A stretch of 64,000 bases of DNA from Lichenostomus cassidix (taxonomy: Eukaryota; Chordata; Aves; Passeriformes; Meliphagidae): assembly GCA_008360975.2 (NCBI GenBank), contig CM039187.1, positions 19,125,495 through 19,189,494 of the forward strand. The letters run 5' to 3'. Positions 23,201 through 35,200 of this stretch are shown one piece after another. A program made the position numbers and the translations under genes. Every line of letters starts with the position of its first letter. The stretch's first letter is position 1. The notes under the pieces were generated by a model. That model made no database searches, was not told the DNA's origin, and saw nothing but the letters and a program-made list of their open reading frames with translations.

Positions 23201-26200
23201 GTGGCAAAGAAGCAGTTCAAAAGCCAGACTCAGAGTGTCTACCAGAACAATTCAAAATGGAGTAGTGCATACTTAAAGCAGGAGTGACACTTCACTGGAG
23301 CAGTTTCAGAAGTAAGGGTATACCTGCCAATAAAGTAGAAAGCAAGTTTTCTGTGCTTCCAGTTGCATGAGTAACTTTCTCATTGTGCTCTGTTATGTTG
23401 TGGACTATACAGTTCTCATCTGTTCAGCTAGATGGTACTCTGTTTCTGCACCAGGAACCTACTGAAGTTCTTTGCTTGACCTGAACCTTTCTGCCTTCAG
23501 TGTTTATACCTACTGTTTTCTGATTCTGTTAAATAATAAAAACACCATATAAATCTCATCTTAACTGAATCTCCAGACTCTATCAAACAAAATAATTTTC
23601 CATTTATCTGTAGGCCTTTAAAATTGTGCCATACAGCATAGAGGCCCTGGACAAACTATTGACTGAGTCACTCAAGAAGAACATTCCTGCCAGTGGTCTG
23701 CACCTCTTTGGAATCAACCAGCTGGAAGAAGAAGATATGACAGCAAGTAAGTTTCAAGATTTTTGGTATATTTTAGATTTTGTTTGTATCAATTTTACCT
23801 TGAAGCACCATAACACTGCAGTGTGTGGTATCTGCACAGGCTGTCTCGAAAAACGTGGATCTCAGGCAGGAAGCTAAATTTCTGGTGACATCTATAGAAA
23901 AGGGATTGCCTCTTTTTATTACATGCATCATTCTCACTTCTCTGCACTGCGGCAGATGCTATGTAGACAGCTTCAAACTAGAGTGAAAAGATAATGCTCC
24001 CCAAACGTCTCCCAGACTTTCTGCTTTCTTGTCTGTCCCATGTGCCATTTCTCCACAGCCCAGTGCTTTTCCCCAAACCCCATGAGTCTAAAGTGCACAG
24101 TGGGCACTGAGTAGTTGGGTTGGTGTGCAGTCTTTTTATGATGATGTTGTAAGAATTCCTAGCAAACCTGTGATCCTACATACATTTAAGCTATTATAGT
24201 GCCATATTTCCCACAAAAGGTTATAAGCCTTAAGCCTGGAGATGCATTAGATAATTTGTGCTGTTAGCTCCATTTTGAAACCATATATATACCTTTCAGG
24301 GATTTTACAACTGCTTTGGTGTGTTTGCTAGGAATTTTGTTTCTTACCTACTGGCTCTGTCGCAACTAGAGAAAAACCTATGTTCTAATGAGCTCCTGTC
24401 CTCACAGATCAGAGGGATGAAGAGTTGCCAACACTGCTTCACTTCTCTGCAAGATACGGGCTGAAGAACCTTACTGCCTTGCTGCTTACATGCCCTGGAG
24501 CGCTGCAGGCCTACAGTGTAGCCAACAAGTATGGCCACTATCCAAACACCATAGCAGAAAAGCATGGCTTTAAGGATCTCCGCCAATTCATTGATGAATA
24601 TGTGGTAAGAGGAAACACAGCAATCTTTCTGCCTTGTCCCACACTGGGTGCAGGCTCTGGCACTGAGCTTGGCACTTAGTGTTACTTCAGCAGGAGTGAT
24701 GGGGTGATCAAGTGTGCAGTGTGCTGTGGTAGGATGTAGAACACACATCCACACACACTGACAGCTTTGAGGCTGGAGAGTTAGGTGCATCTCTGGAGCC
24801 ACAGAAGTTCCTGGGGCTTTTGCACTGGGCAAGTAACATGGAAGCAGAGACTGCCATGCTGGCTTCCATTCATCTATCCATCTAATGAAGTGGATGTGGT
24901 TAGTGCCTGGTGTTCTCTTCTAATTCTGATGAAGGGGAAAACTGCCCCTTCATCCAGCTTACTTTAGGGAGTAATATAGGAACAGAATATGTTTGGGAAG
25001 ATACAATCTGAGGTGCTCTCTTATTAGTCATAGTACAGTCAGGATTGCTTACTAGCTCATTTACAGCTGATCTGTGTAGTCTGCCTGTTCCCCTTGATAC
25101 CCATTTCTCCCTGCATTGATACGGCTGTCCATTCCCTATTTGCTCTATCAGAGATCCCAATTGACAATTCATTTCTCTTTGGGCTAAACCCATCCCTAGA
25201 AAACAACACTGACTTTTCCAGATTATGACATAGACTTGACTCCAGCTGCACCAAGCAATTGTTTCTGTGCAGTACTTGGGTATGCATGGAGTTTATCCTT
25301 TCTTTTCAATTTGAGCTGTTTCTGGCCTGTAAGCTTCAAAATAACAAGGAGCTCTTTGACTCAGATCACATGAATTTTATTTACCTTTGCTTTAGGTTGA
25401 AAAGTTGTGTTTAATTGTCCCTAATATGGTCTATATGCTGGCTGATAGATCTGCTAGCCTTAGTGTGGCTCTGCCAGCCAATTACAGTAGTGTTAAGCCC
25501 TGTTCAGGAGGCTTGGGTAGTTCTTGGACTTGGGCCTTGCTTCTGGACATTATACATTAGAGCTAAATAAGAGTAATTTCATATTCTGAGATAATGAATA
25601 TCCTGAGATAAGGAGGGCTGCAGAAACTGTAAATTGTGTGATGCAAGTCTTTGCGTCAGGGTGAGAGATGTGCAAGAAGTCCTTCCAACTTCTCATTGCA
25701 GTACTGTGCTCCTCCCATATTCGTTCCATTAGCACAGTGACAGAGCTGTGTTTAGAGTAGATCCTGCTTACTGACTCAAGCTGTTTGTGCAGCACAGTAC
25801 AAAGCACATAAATCATCTGTGTGACCAGTATCACAAGTATTTATGGGTATCTGGAAATCCCAGTAAACCTCTTTACTCACCTAATTTTCTCTCCGGAAAA
25901 GGTTCCTCTGCACCTCTGTAAAGTATTGCATGAGCTACTGGCCTGACCCTCCATTTTGACTGTGGAGGGAAACATGTGTAGACAGCTTTGACACACATGC
26001 CCTGTGGATTGAGGGCCTATGAGTTGGCATTTGTGGATGGAAGAATATCTTGTAGTACTGCAGCTGTTAAGATGGCTATACTTGTGACGTAATTGGAAGT
26101 TGGAAAGAAGAATGGGATGAAGCTTTACCTTTTGCTCCCTTGTGTGTGATTTGGTGAAGATCTGCCTTCCCCCCCGCTCTATATTGCAAATATTTAAGAA

Positions 26201-29200
26201 AGGGTTCTGCTCTCCTGTGAATCAGAAGTTGCCTGTATTGCATGAACTGCTGCCTGCTGTGAGGTTTCCTGTTAATATCACAGAAAAGGGTCTGTGTACT
26301 CCCACTCTGGGTGTTAGATGCTTCTGCTAATGCCAAGAAACTGAAACTGAATCTACATCAAAGCTAAAACTTTGCTATATTGCAGGTGCTTTGCATGTGA
26401 TAAGCTTTCCCCCTTATGGTTAGCTATACTTGCCCCAAAATAGCTTTTGACAAGCATTTGTATTTTTAGAATGAGCTGCGCTTATGTTCTGGGAGTTTGC
26501 AGACATTGGGTAGGACATGAAAGTGATGGGGTGAGAGGCTGTAATAGCTACTCAGAGCGTGTCAGCACCCCTTGTTTCACCTTAGTTACCTATTATTATA
26601 ACATACAGCTCAAAAGTTTGTCCCAGACAGCTGCAGTGGGGATTGAAGTAATTTGAGAAGGCTTAATCTTTGGAAATGAGCTGTCTTCAGAGGTTTTTTC
26701 CATCAATGATGAAAAAGTGAGATACCTTTTGCTTGCTTTTATTCTCCAGATTTTTTGTTTAAATGAGACTTGAACTTTTTTTTCCTTGCCCTCCTTCCTC
26801 TCCAGGAAACTGCTGATATGCTAAAGAGTCACATTAAGGAAGAGCTGATGCAAGGCGAGGAGGATGAGTCTGTTTATGAGTCCATGGCTCATTTGTCCAC
26901 TGATCTGTTGATGAAATGTTCCTTGAATCCAGGCTCCGATGAAGAGCTTTATGAATCCATGGCTGGATTTGTCCCGGGTGCTGCAGAAGATCTTTGTATG
27001 TATATTCATAGAATTATATAATCACAGGATGGCTTGGGTTAGAAGGTACCTCTAAAGCTCACCTAGTCCATGCCCTCTGCCATGGGCAGAGACACCTTTA
27101 GATCAGATGGCTCAGATCCCTGGCTCTCTTAGACACAGTAGTGCCTTTTACAGCTTTTCTGCTCTCACCACAAGGAAACTGTGCTGCAGTTCTAACATTG
27201 GCTGACTGATAAAATTGCTCTAGACCTTTTCTTAACTGCTAGTGTACAAGATGAAGAGCTGTTTCTTCAGTGTTTCATCAGTTGTTTGCTGAACCCTGAG
27301 CAAATAAATTAGCATATAGAAATGAACCTAAATTTTCTACCATGTCCTGCTTTTTCCTCCTGAGGACCAGGTACCTGGGAACATTCTCACACTGACAGAA
27401 AAGAATGCTATTTAAGATGTGATTTTCCTGTCAACTGGGAAACTGAAAGACAAGAGCTGAGCTTCTAGCTCGACAACTTAAAAGCAAAAGAAAGTGAACA
27501 TCTAGAAATACATGTACTGAAAACATTATAACTGAAAAATCATTATTCTAATCTGCTTGGCTTATTGCTAAAAATAAAGAGGTAATTCTGATAAATATGT
27601 GTATGTTTAACATTTTCATTATTCCACTAATATTCAGTGAGGCCAGTTGAAGATACCAAATTAAGTACCTGTGTTAAGTAATTGTAACTTTACTGTTCTT
27701 ACTCACCAGTCTATTTGGTCTGACTTCATCCCACTGATGTATTTTATGAGTCCCATGATGAGGAGAGAATCTGGCTTTTTATATATTAAATACCTCCTTA
27801 AGGACTTCTAGTATTTCTGCAATTTTTAAGTATGCCACTGCAGGGGGAAAGCTTCCTTTCTGAAACACTTTTGCTTATGGGCCATATTGGTCCTGGGCTG
27901 TTTTTCTCCTTATTTAGGTTAAATGATACTACAAACCATATTTTGTTGCTTCTGGAGTCCAGAAGACTGTGTTGGTTCTTTGCTTGAAATCATAAACTCT
28001 TTTCTGCAAAGTATTGTTGGCTGCTGCAGGGATAGTTTTGCTACCAAAACCGGGACTATTCTGCCTTCAGGTGGAGATAAGCAGCAAATTGGGTTGGACT
28101 TGCAAGGAACAATGCTGTTCTTGTTTGCAGTAACTAGAGTTAGAGTTTCTACATGTTTGGAAGGCCTGCCTGTAATCAGTGCACCTCTGAATGGGGTTGA
28201 TTGACTAAGCCTGTGGAGGGTTTAAAAACAAGCTCAACACTACTAGGGCAAACTTACCTTCTTCCAGGCCTGAAATGCCCAGATCTCCCAGAAACTATTC
28301 AGGGAATTCTCTTTTACATATTCAAATCAAGCTCCCTGTAATTTAGCACTTTTGAACTGGACTCTGAAAAGCCTCTCTTTCCTGCTTCTTGTGGATTTCT
28401 AGTTTGTTGCCTCTGCACAAAAAGGTCTGCTGCCTTCCATTCAGGAGTCTTTTATTTTCCTTATGTGGTCTGTTAGCCTTTACCTAAAGAATATTAACAG
28501 CTTGTCTGAACAGTGCTTGAAATCTACCTGTATTGTAACAAGTACATTTATATTGGCACAGTTCTCGGCACCTAGATTGGTTCTCTCAAAGGGAAGGTGT
28601 TTCAATGTCATTTAGAATACCAGCATACAGACAAACTGCCACTGAAATTAATGGGAGTGCTGGCTGGTTTATAACTGCCATCACAAATAAAGGATTCAAG
28701 CTTTTGTACTCACCTGAAGGTTTGTGAGGATGGCTCACTAGGAAATCATAATTCTATTAAGGTACTTTTTCTAGGAATTACCCTTTTGTGAGTAGATATG
28801 GCTGTGGTGTAGAGTACGTTACTGGGGCTATTTTAGATGTAGCCATACTGTGGCAGTATGCCCATTTATTGTGATCAAAATGTGCTTCCACTATAGTTTT
28901 TCAGAGACTGATCAAAGGATGGTTAGATACCACAGGGTCAATTTGCCTGGCAGGAACTTGTTTGAGAATAAGGTGACAGGACTGAAGCCATTGTAATGAA
29001 TTAAAAGTATTTCATATTCTCACATGTAATCCAAACTATCTAGTTTGCATAGCTGATCTATGATATAGTAATAGATATGTCACAACAATTCAGTAATATC
29101 AGTAAGCCTCAACAGTCCATTTATATCATTCTTGTTTATAATATAATTAGAAACATGGTTACCTAACATTTTATTTTCATTTTAAGATTACTTTTAGCAT

Positions 29201-32200
29201 TACGATGTGGTTGACCTTTTTCTTTAAAATCAGAATTCTTCATGTCAAAACACTCAATTAACAAAGTATCTTACTGTTTGTTGTCAGTCCTTTCCCAATA
29301 CTGAATTATTATCTGATCTTCTAAACACCATCCAGATCTAAGTAATTATCTTAGGCAACTGTTTTGACTTTATTCCAATAAATAAAACAAACACTGTCTT
29401 ATGTGTCATGGGAAAATTGCCTTTAATGTCTTGTTTTTTCAAGTCTCACATGGCTTCCTCTCAGGAGCACTGTACAGAGGCCAAAACTTTCACCTGGTCA
29501 ACACACTCTCAATAATAGCCAAAACTCAGTGCCTGCCTGAAGTCTTGTCAGAAGTTCTCAATAGCAGTGTTAGTCACCATCAAATGTAAGCATCAGGCAT
29601 CTAGAAAAGATTTGTGCGGAGTGAACTGAACATAGCAACTTGGAAGCCTTTTTTGAGGAAAAGGCCTAGTCAGTTGCCCAGCTTCTTTGACTGTCACCAT
29701 AAACCCAAAGGTCCAGTCAGAAATACCACACCATTTTATTATATTATATTGTGTCATATATTTAAGGATATAGTTAACAGGTTCATCTTTCTGGTTTTAT
29801 TTTTTCAGATGTAGAGATGCTTCAATCCAAACCAGACACTCCAGTTGCTGGAGATGAAGTTTCTCTTAATGCAAAAGACTCAATGCTCCGCAAGTTTTTA
29901 GAAGGTGAGACCTATTTTGGGGGAAGGATGGCAGTAGCACAATTAAAGCAAATACATAGAACCTGAGATTTCACCATGAGCACTTAAGGATAGGAGATAG
30001 TCCACACTGTTTGCTTGCTTCAGACAAAGGACTAACTCTGTAATACTTTGTAGACCATCAAATACAGCTTTTGGAAACCAGTGGTCTGTTTGATTTGTTC
30101 ACTATTAAAGTATGTTAATTAACTGAAATTAATTAAACTAACTGTTCCTCAAGTTCTTAAAAAGAACTAGATTCTTCAGTATTTCTTTACCAAAAAAGAT
30201 GGGACAGGCATAGTGGCAAACAGTTACATATTACTAAATATTAATGGCTTCATCAAGTCCTGTCATGAAGGTCTTTGGCCCATTTAAGTCACTGCAAAAC
30301 TGGATGGTTTTGGCTGTGAAATGGCCAGCTTGGTAAAAATGTGGTACATAATGCATCTGGAGGGATCCAGTGTTTAGTGAAGTGGCCAGGTTGTTACTCC
30401 TACTAACTCTGCTCTGTTACAGGCGGTAGCATGGATGTGCCAGATTCCGAGGAAGGAGGTCACGAGCAGTATGGTGAAGATGTGTACTACTCCGTGGACC
30501 AAGACCCTTTTCCACAGGAAATGGCTAACAGACCTCCAGTTCCTGTTCCAAGACCAGAATCTAGCCCTCCACAGCCAGACAATGAGCTGTACATCTCCAA
30601 AAGTGAGTTGGTCACCAGTGGAAATATAGACTAGTAAACTATAGAATGGCATTGGCATGGGCTCCAGTTGCCAAATAAATGCTAGGATCCCTGGATTATT
30701 TGACTCTGGAGTTGGATTACTTTTGGGATCCAGCTCCATATCTGCTTTTCATCTTTTGCCTACTCTGAAAATGTGGGGATGTTATATCGCAGGATCTTGG
30801 CCTAAGCTTGCTCTTCATGAAAGCAGTAGTATGACAGATTACCCCCAAATGGTATAAACAGATCCAACTAAATAGGAAAGATCCTATTTAGATATTATAA
30901 GACACAATATATTACAAGATATTATACAGGCACAATCAAGCTAATAAATTGAGACACTGCTGGTCTGTAATGATATCGTTGATTCAACTGCATTTGTATA
31001 GGACATTTTACACCTCAATACCTCTCTCTGAGATGGGGTTTTATTGAAATTGAGGAAGAAAGTTCCTCTTAGTTTAATAGGCAGTTTCGGAAATCTTGGT
31101 CATATACTGTAAACATTCTAACAAGAACCACAATGACATGTGAGAGAGTAATTTCAGTGATTTCTCCCTCCCCCTATGACAGGACTATGGGGGAATCATG
31201 TCCAGATTTCTCTTAGAGGTGGCTGAGCTAAATTCTTTGAGGTCAATAGAAAGATAATTCTACTGTACAAATCTTTGTTTTCTTCAATAGACTTAGAAGG
31301 GTAACAGAAGCTGGAAAGCAGTGCAGAATTGTGTATGCTTGCCACATTCATCCTTGTTATTTCTGTCTTCATGAGATGCGTTTCAGTATCTAAGGAATGT
31401 TTCTTTTGCAGTTTTTGCACAGAAGGCTCAAAGACCTGAGAATCTTTATGTCCATAGAGGAAGGGTTAAGAAAGGTAAGTCAGAAGTTCACTCTGAAAAT
31501 CCTTTCAGTAATCCAAAAGCAGATCTGCTGAGGTAGCTTCATTTGCCTGAAATATGACAGAATAGACTATTTTACAAAGCTCTGAGGATAATAGTCTTCT
31601 ATGAATGACCCAATCTTTTTGACCTTTTGTGACACTGGAAACTTTTGTAAGTGCAGAGTGTGAGGGGAGCACATCCCATGTCTTGGGAAATCTTCTTTAT
31701 GTTACAAATTAGTTAGAAAATGCCAGCATCTGTAGAATTAGTTTTCAGTTTCTGGACTTAAATGACACAGATTACCTGAGTCTAGCTTTGGGATGGCTAA
31801 GGTAAAAGCTCTGTTTTGTGAATTGCTGAGGAAGCAAGGCACTTAAGGAATATGTTTTGTATTATTTATTTAAATTATGTTTTTAAGAGCAGAGCTTATC
31901 CCTGGGATATATTTGTGTACAAGGCTACCTTTCAGCTGGGCTTTTAGACCTGACAAATAGCAGGATGGCCTAAGAAGAAAACACTTCTTAGGAAACAGTT
32001 TGTAATACCTTTTTTTTAATTCCTTTTTTTAATGTCTGCTGTATCAAGGGCACTTGATCTCTTTGTATTCAGTGAGGAAGGATGAATCAGATGCCACTAG
32101 TTTAATAATATTTTTGCTGATGTTCTCTCTTCAGAGACCATAGTCAGGCCTGTAAGGGACCTGTCTCAATCAAGCATATATGATCCATTTGCTGGAATGA

Positions 32201-35200
32201 AAACCCCAGGTCAACGGCAGCTGATTACGTTACAGGAGCAAGTGAAAATGGGTATCCTCACTGTGGATGAAGCTGTACTTCATTTTAAGGAGTGGCAGCT
32301 GAACCAGAAAAAGAGATCAGAATCATTCCGGTTCCAGCAGGTACAGACTTACACCTCTGTTTAAGAAATGCAACTGTCTCTCTAGGTGTATATCACAAGC
32401 TGCTCAGTGTGCTATGTTTATTTCCTGGTTGACCAGGAAGACTGCTAACATAGTTCCCCCGCTAGCAGAGTTCTCTCCTGCCATGGGGGAGTTGCTTCCA
32501 GTAAGCAGCAAGCAGGTAGCAGTTTTACATATCTGTTTGTCTTGCAGTAGTATTGTTTTTGAAGAGCTGTATACAAGGAATTGGATCAAATCCAGTTGGC
32601 TAGGTCACCTAGCGCCTCCCTGGTGGCAGGGGACTTCTGTGATGGACATTTAGCTTGTCAGGTCTCATCCATTTTGGATCAGTGAAGACTCTGTGTCCCA
32701 GGTGGTGTATTGGCTGTAAAGTCCTAGTTGATAGATGATCCAATTTCTCCTGAATGTTTCTTAATGACTACAGGACTGTTCTTTGCAGCTGGGCAAGATC
32801 TAGCAACTGTCATTAGCAAAAGCAGAGTGTTTGGGTGGCTTAACTGAATGAAGGAGTCCTTTTGTTGGCAGCAGTGACATAAGGACTGGTGGCACTATCA
32901 CAGTTTAAAATTTTCATTCTCAAGTTAGAGTGAGACTCCCTTTTAAAAATTACTGCCTGCTTCTTTTGGAACCTTTTGTTCATGTTGTGGTATTCTGCTC
33001 TCACACTGGTCTCCAGTGGGTGATGTTGCTTTGGAAGCTGCAGAACAAAGGCAAGGCTTTTCTCCTGATTCTTACTTGGAAAGGTTCTCTCTACCCAGAA
33101 ACAGTCAGAGGAGTCCCATTTTTAATTAGTGAAGAACACAGTGCTACTTCAGTAAATGTATGTAGAAGAAATGAAGTGCGGCATGCTCTGTGCCCCATGC
33201 CATGAGCAGCTTTCAAAGTCTCTGCTCCAAATTTTGCTTCATGGTAGAGCAATTGCTTCATCTGCTTTTCTACCTATTCAGGGGTTTCCTTCTCTCAGAT
33301 CTGTACATACTTCACTGCTGAAAAAAGTTGTCTTTTTTCTCCCTACCCTTTTGTATTGTAAGGCGTAGTATGCTGCCACACAATGGTGAAGAGACTTTGC
33401 TCCCAGTTACATTTCCGTGTGTCCTCTCTTTCTTCATTGTGGATATCCTGAATTCTGAGTTGTCCCTCATACTCTGGGACACATGGCAGCCATTTCTGTC
33501 CCTGTTCATTTCTACAGAAAGGATTGTGCAGTTACTTGATTGTGGGTCTAGTTTCTGTGCCAGTGTCACAGTGCAAACAGAAAACAGAGGGAGTTCTAAA
33601 CCCAATCTGCTGCTTATCTGCAGCTGCCAGTGAGTGTGTGAACTTGACCCTAACATACATAATGAACATCAGAAAAAACTTGGCTTCTGAAAGGCATACA
33701 TGGGTTTCTGAAAGGAATAGATTAAAACCTGTTGACATGGTTTGGACTTCAGCCAGGTCTAGCAAGCTTTGTTACAGCTTGACTGCAAAGTTACCTAAAA
33801 TCTAATACTGGTTTTGTCAGAAAGCCGCTCACCTTCCTTTATCCAAAGCCCTGAAAAGAATATTTTGTGATGTTTTTAGGAAAATCTGAAACGTCTACGA
33901 GACAGTATAACCAGGAGGCAAATGGAGAAGCAAAAAAAAGACAAAAGTGCAGGTAACAGTCTTTGATTCTGATATTCTCTGGTAATAAAACAGCTAACCA
34001 TACTAATAAGTCCTTCAGGCAGAAATGTGTCCCTGTGTATTGTGGTTATGTGATATTTTAATATGCACATTCATGTGCCAGTTGGCAAAAACACAGGGAA
34101 GTTGCTTTGCTCCTCACTTTCACAGTCAAGAAAAGGATGCTCACATCTGTGGGCACATGAGCAGTTATAATTGCCCTTATGCAATTGTGTTTAACATTGT
34201 TCTTAAGTGCAAAACTGTCTCTTGGAGGCTATAATTGCATAGACCTTTCTGAGCTGTTTGTTTTCCCTTCCAGATTTGGAAATTACAGTACCCATTCGAC
34301 GTTCTCATAATACTTCAGGGAAACCAGAATGTGGAATATATGAATACACCCCCAGGAAAAACATTTTTCCACCGAAGAAGGAGTTAAAGCGAGGAGACTG
34401 GAAAACAGAAAGCACATCCAGCACAACTAGTAAGCAAGCTCTGAGTGTCACTGTTTGTACAGGAAAGCTGGATGGAAAACACTTCCCCAGCATGACTGTG
34501 GAGTCAGCCCAGGGGACAGGACTTCTGTTCCTGAATCCCAGCACTGACAGTGCCACCCCAAACCTTGCATGTCTCAGGCCAGCTGTTCTCAAAACTGTAA
34601 AAGCAAGTCCAGGTGTGCATTAAGTGTTTTGGGCATCTTTTGTCTGCATCTCTGCAGGAGAAGAACCTGAAAGCTGAGCAAGATTTCCTTCAGCCTTCTC
34701 AGGGAAGGCATACCACCTGTCTTCAGTTCTTAAAAGTAGATGGCAGCTGCTCTCTTACTGGAAAGGATGCTCCCATGCTGTGGCACCCAGCAGGCTGTGT
34801 GCTCTTCTGGCCTGAAGGGCAGTTATATTTCAGGCTGGAAACTAGTCTCTACATGTTGTTTCTTCAAATGCTGTACATAAAGGACAGCATTTTTCATTGG
34901 GACCTCTTGAGTGACTTGGGCAGTCTGCACATTTTTATTATCTTTCCTTTTGGTTAGGTTTAATTTGTGCAAATTAAATCCCTGTATTTTTGCTTTTACT
35001 GCAGACTGAGCAATTCTTGCAGAAATCATTTAGGATCAGTTTGGTCCTTTGAAAGGAAACCCGAGTTCCTGTGAGGTTACTACCTTTGTAACTCTTGGCA
35101 AGATACAGCTGGCATGCATCCAGAATATGTGCCAGAGGCAGCTGGCTGAGCCAGTAACTTGCATACAAGCAGATGTGAGAAGTGTTAACAAGTCTGCAGA

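Noticed and set aside
24344..24832. 162-codon antisense open frame
   Set aside because: It overlaps the highly conserved PIK3AP1 exon 7 on the opposite strand and is a shadow of it.
34430..34623. Open continuation of PIK3AP1 exon 14 past its donor
   Set aside because: The exon 14-15 junction at 34429/36155 restores the conserved serine-rich sequence in frame, so the continuation is intronic. A minor retained-intron form cannot be excluded.
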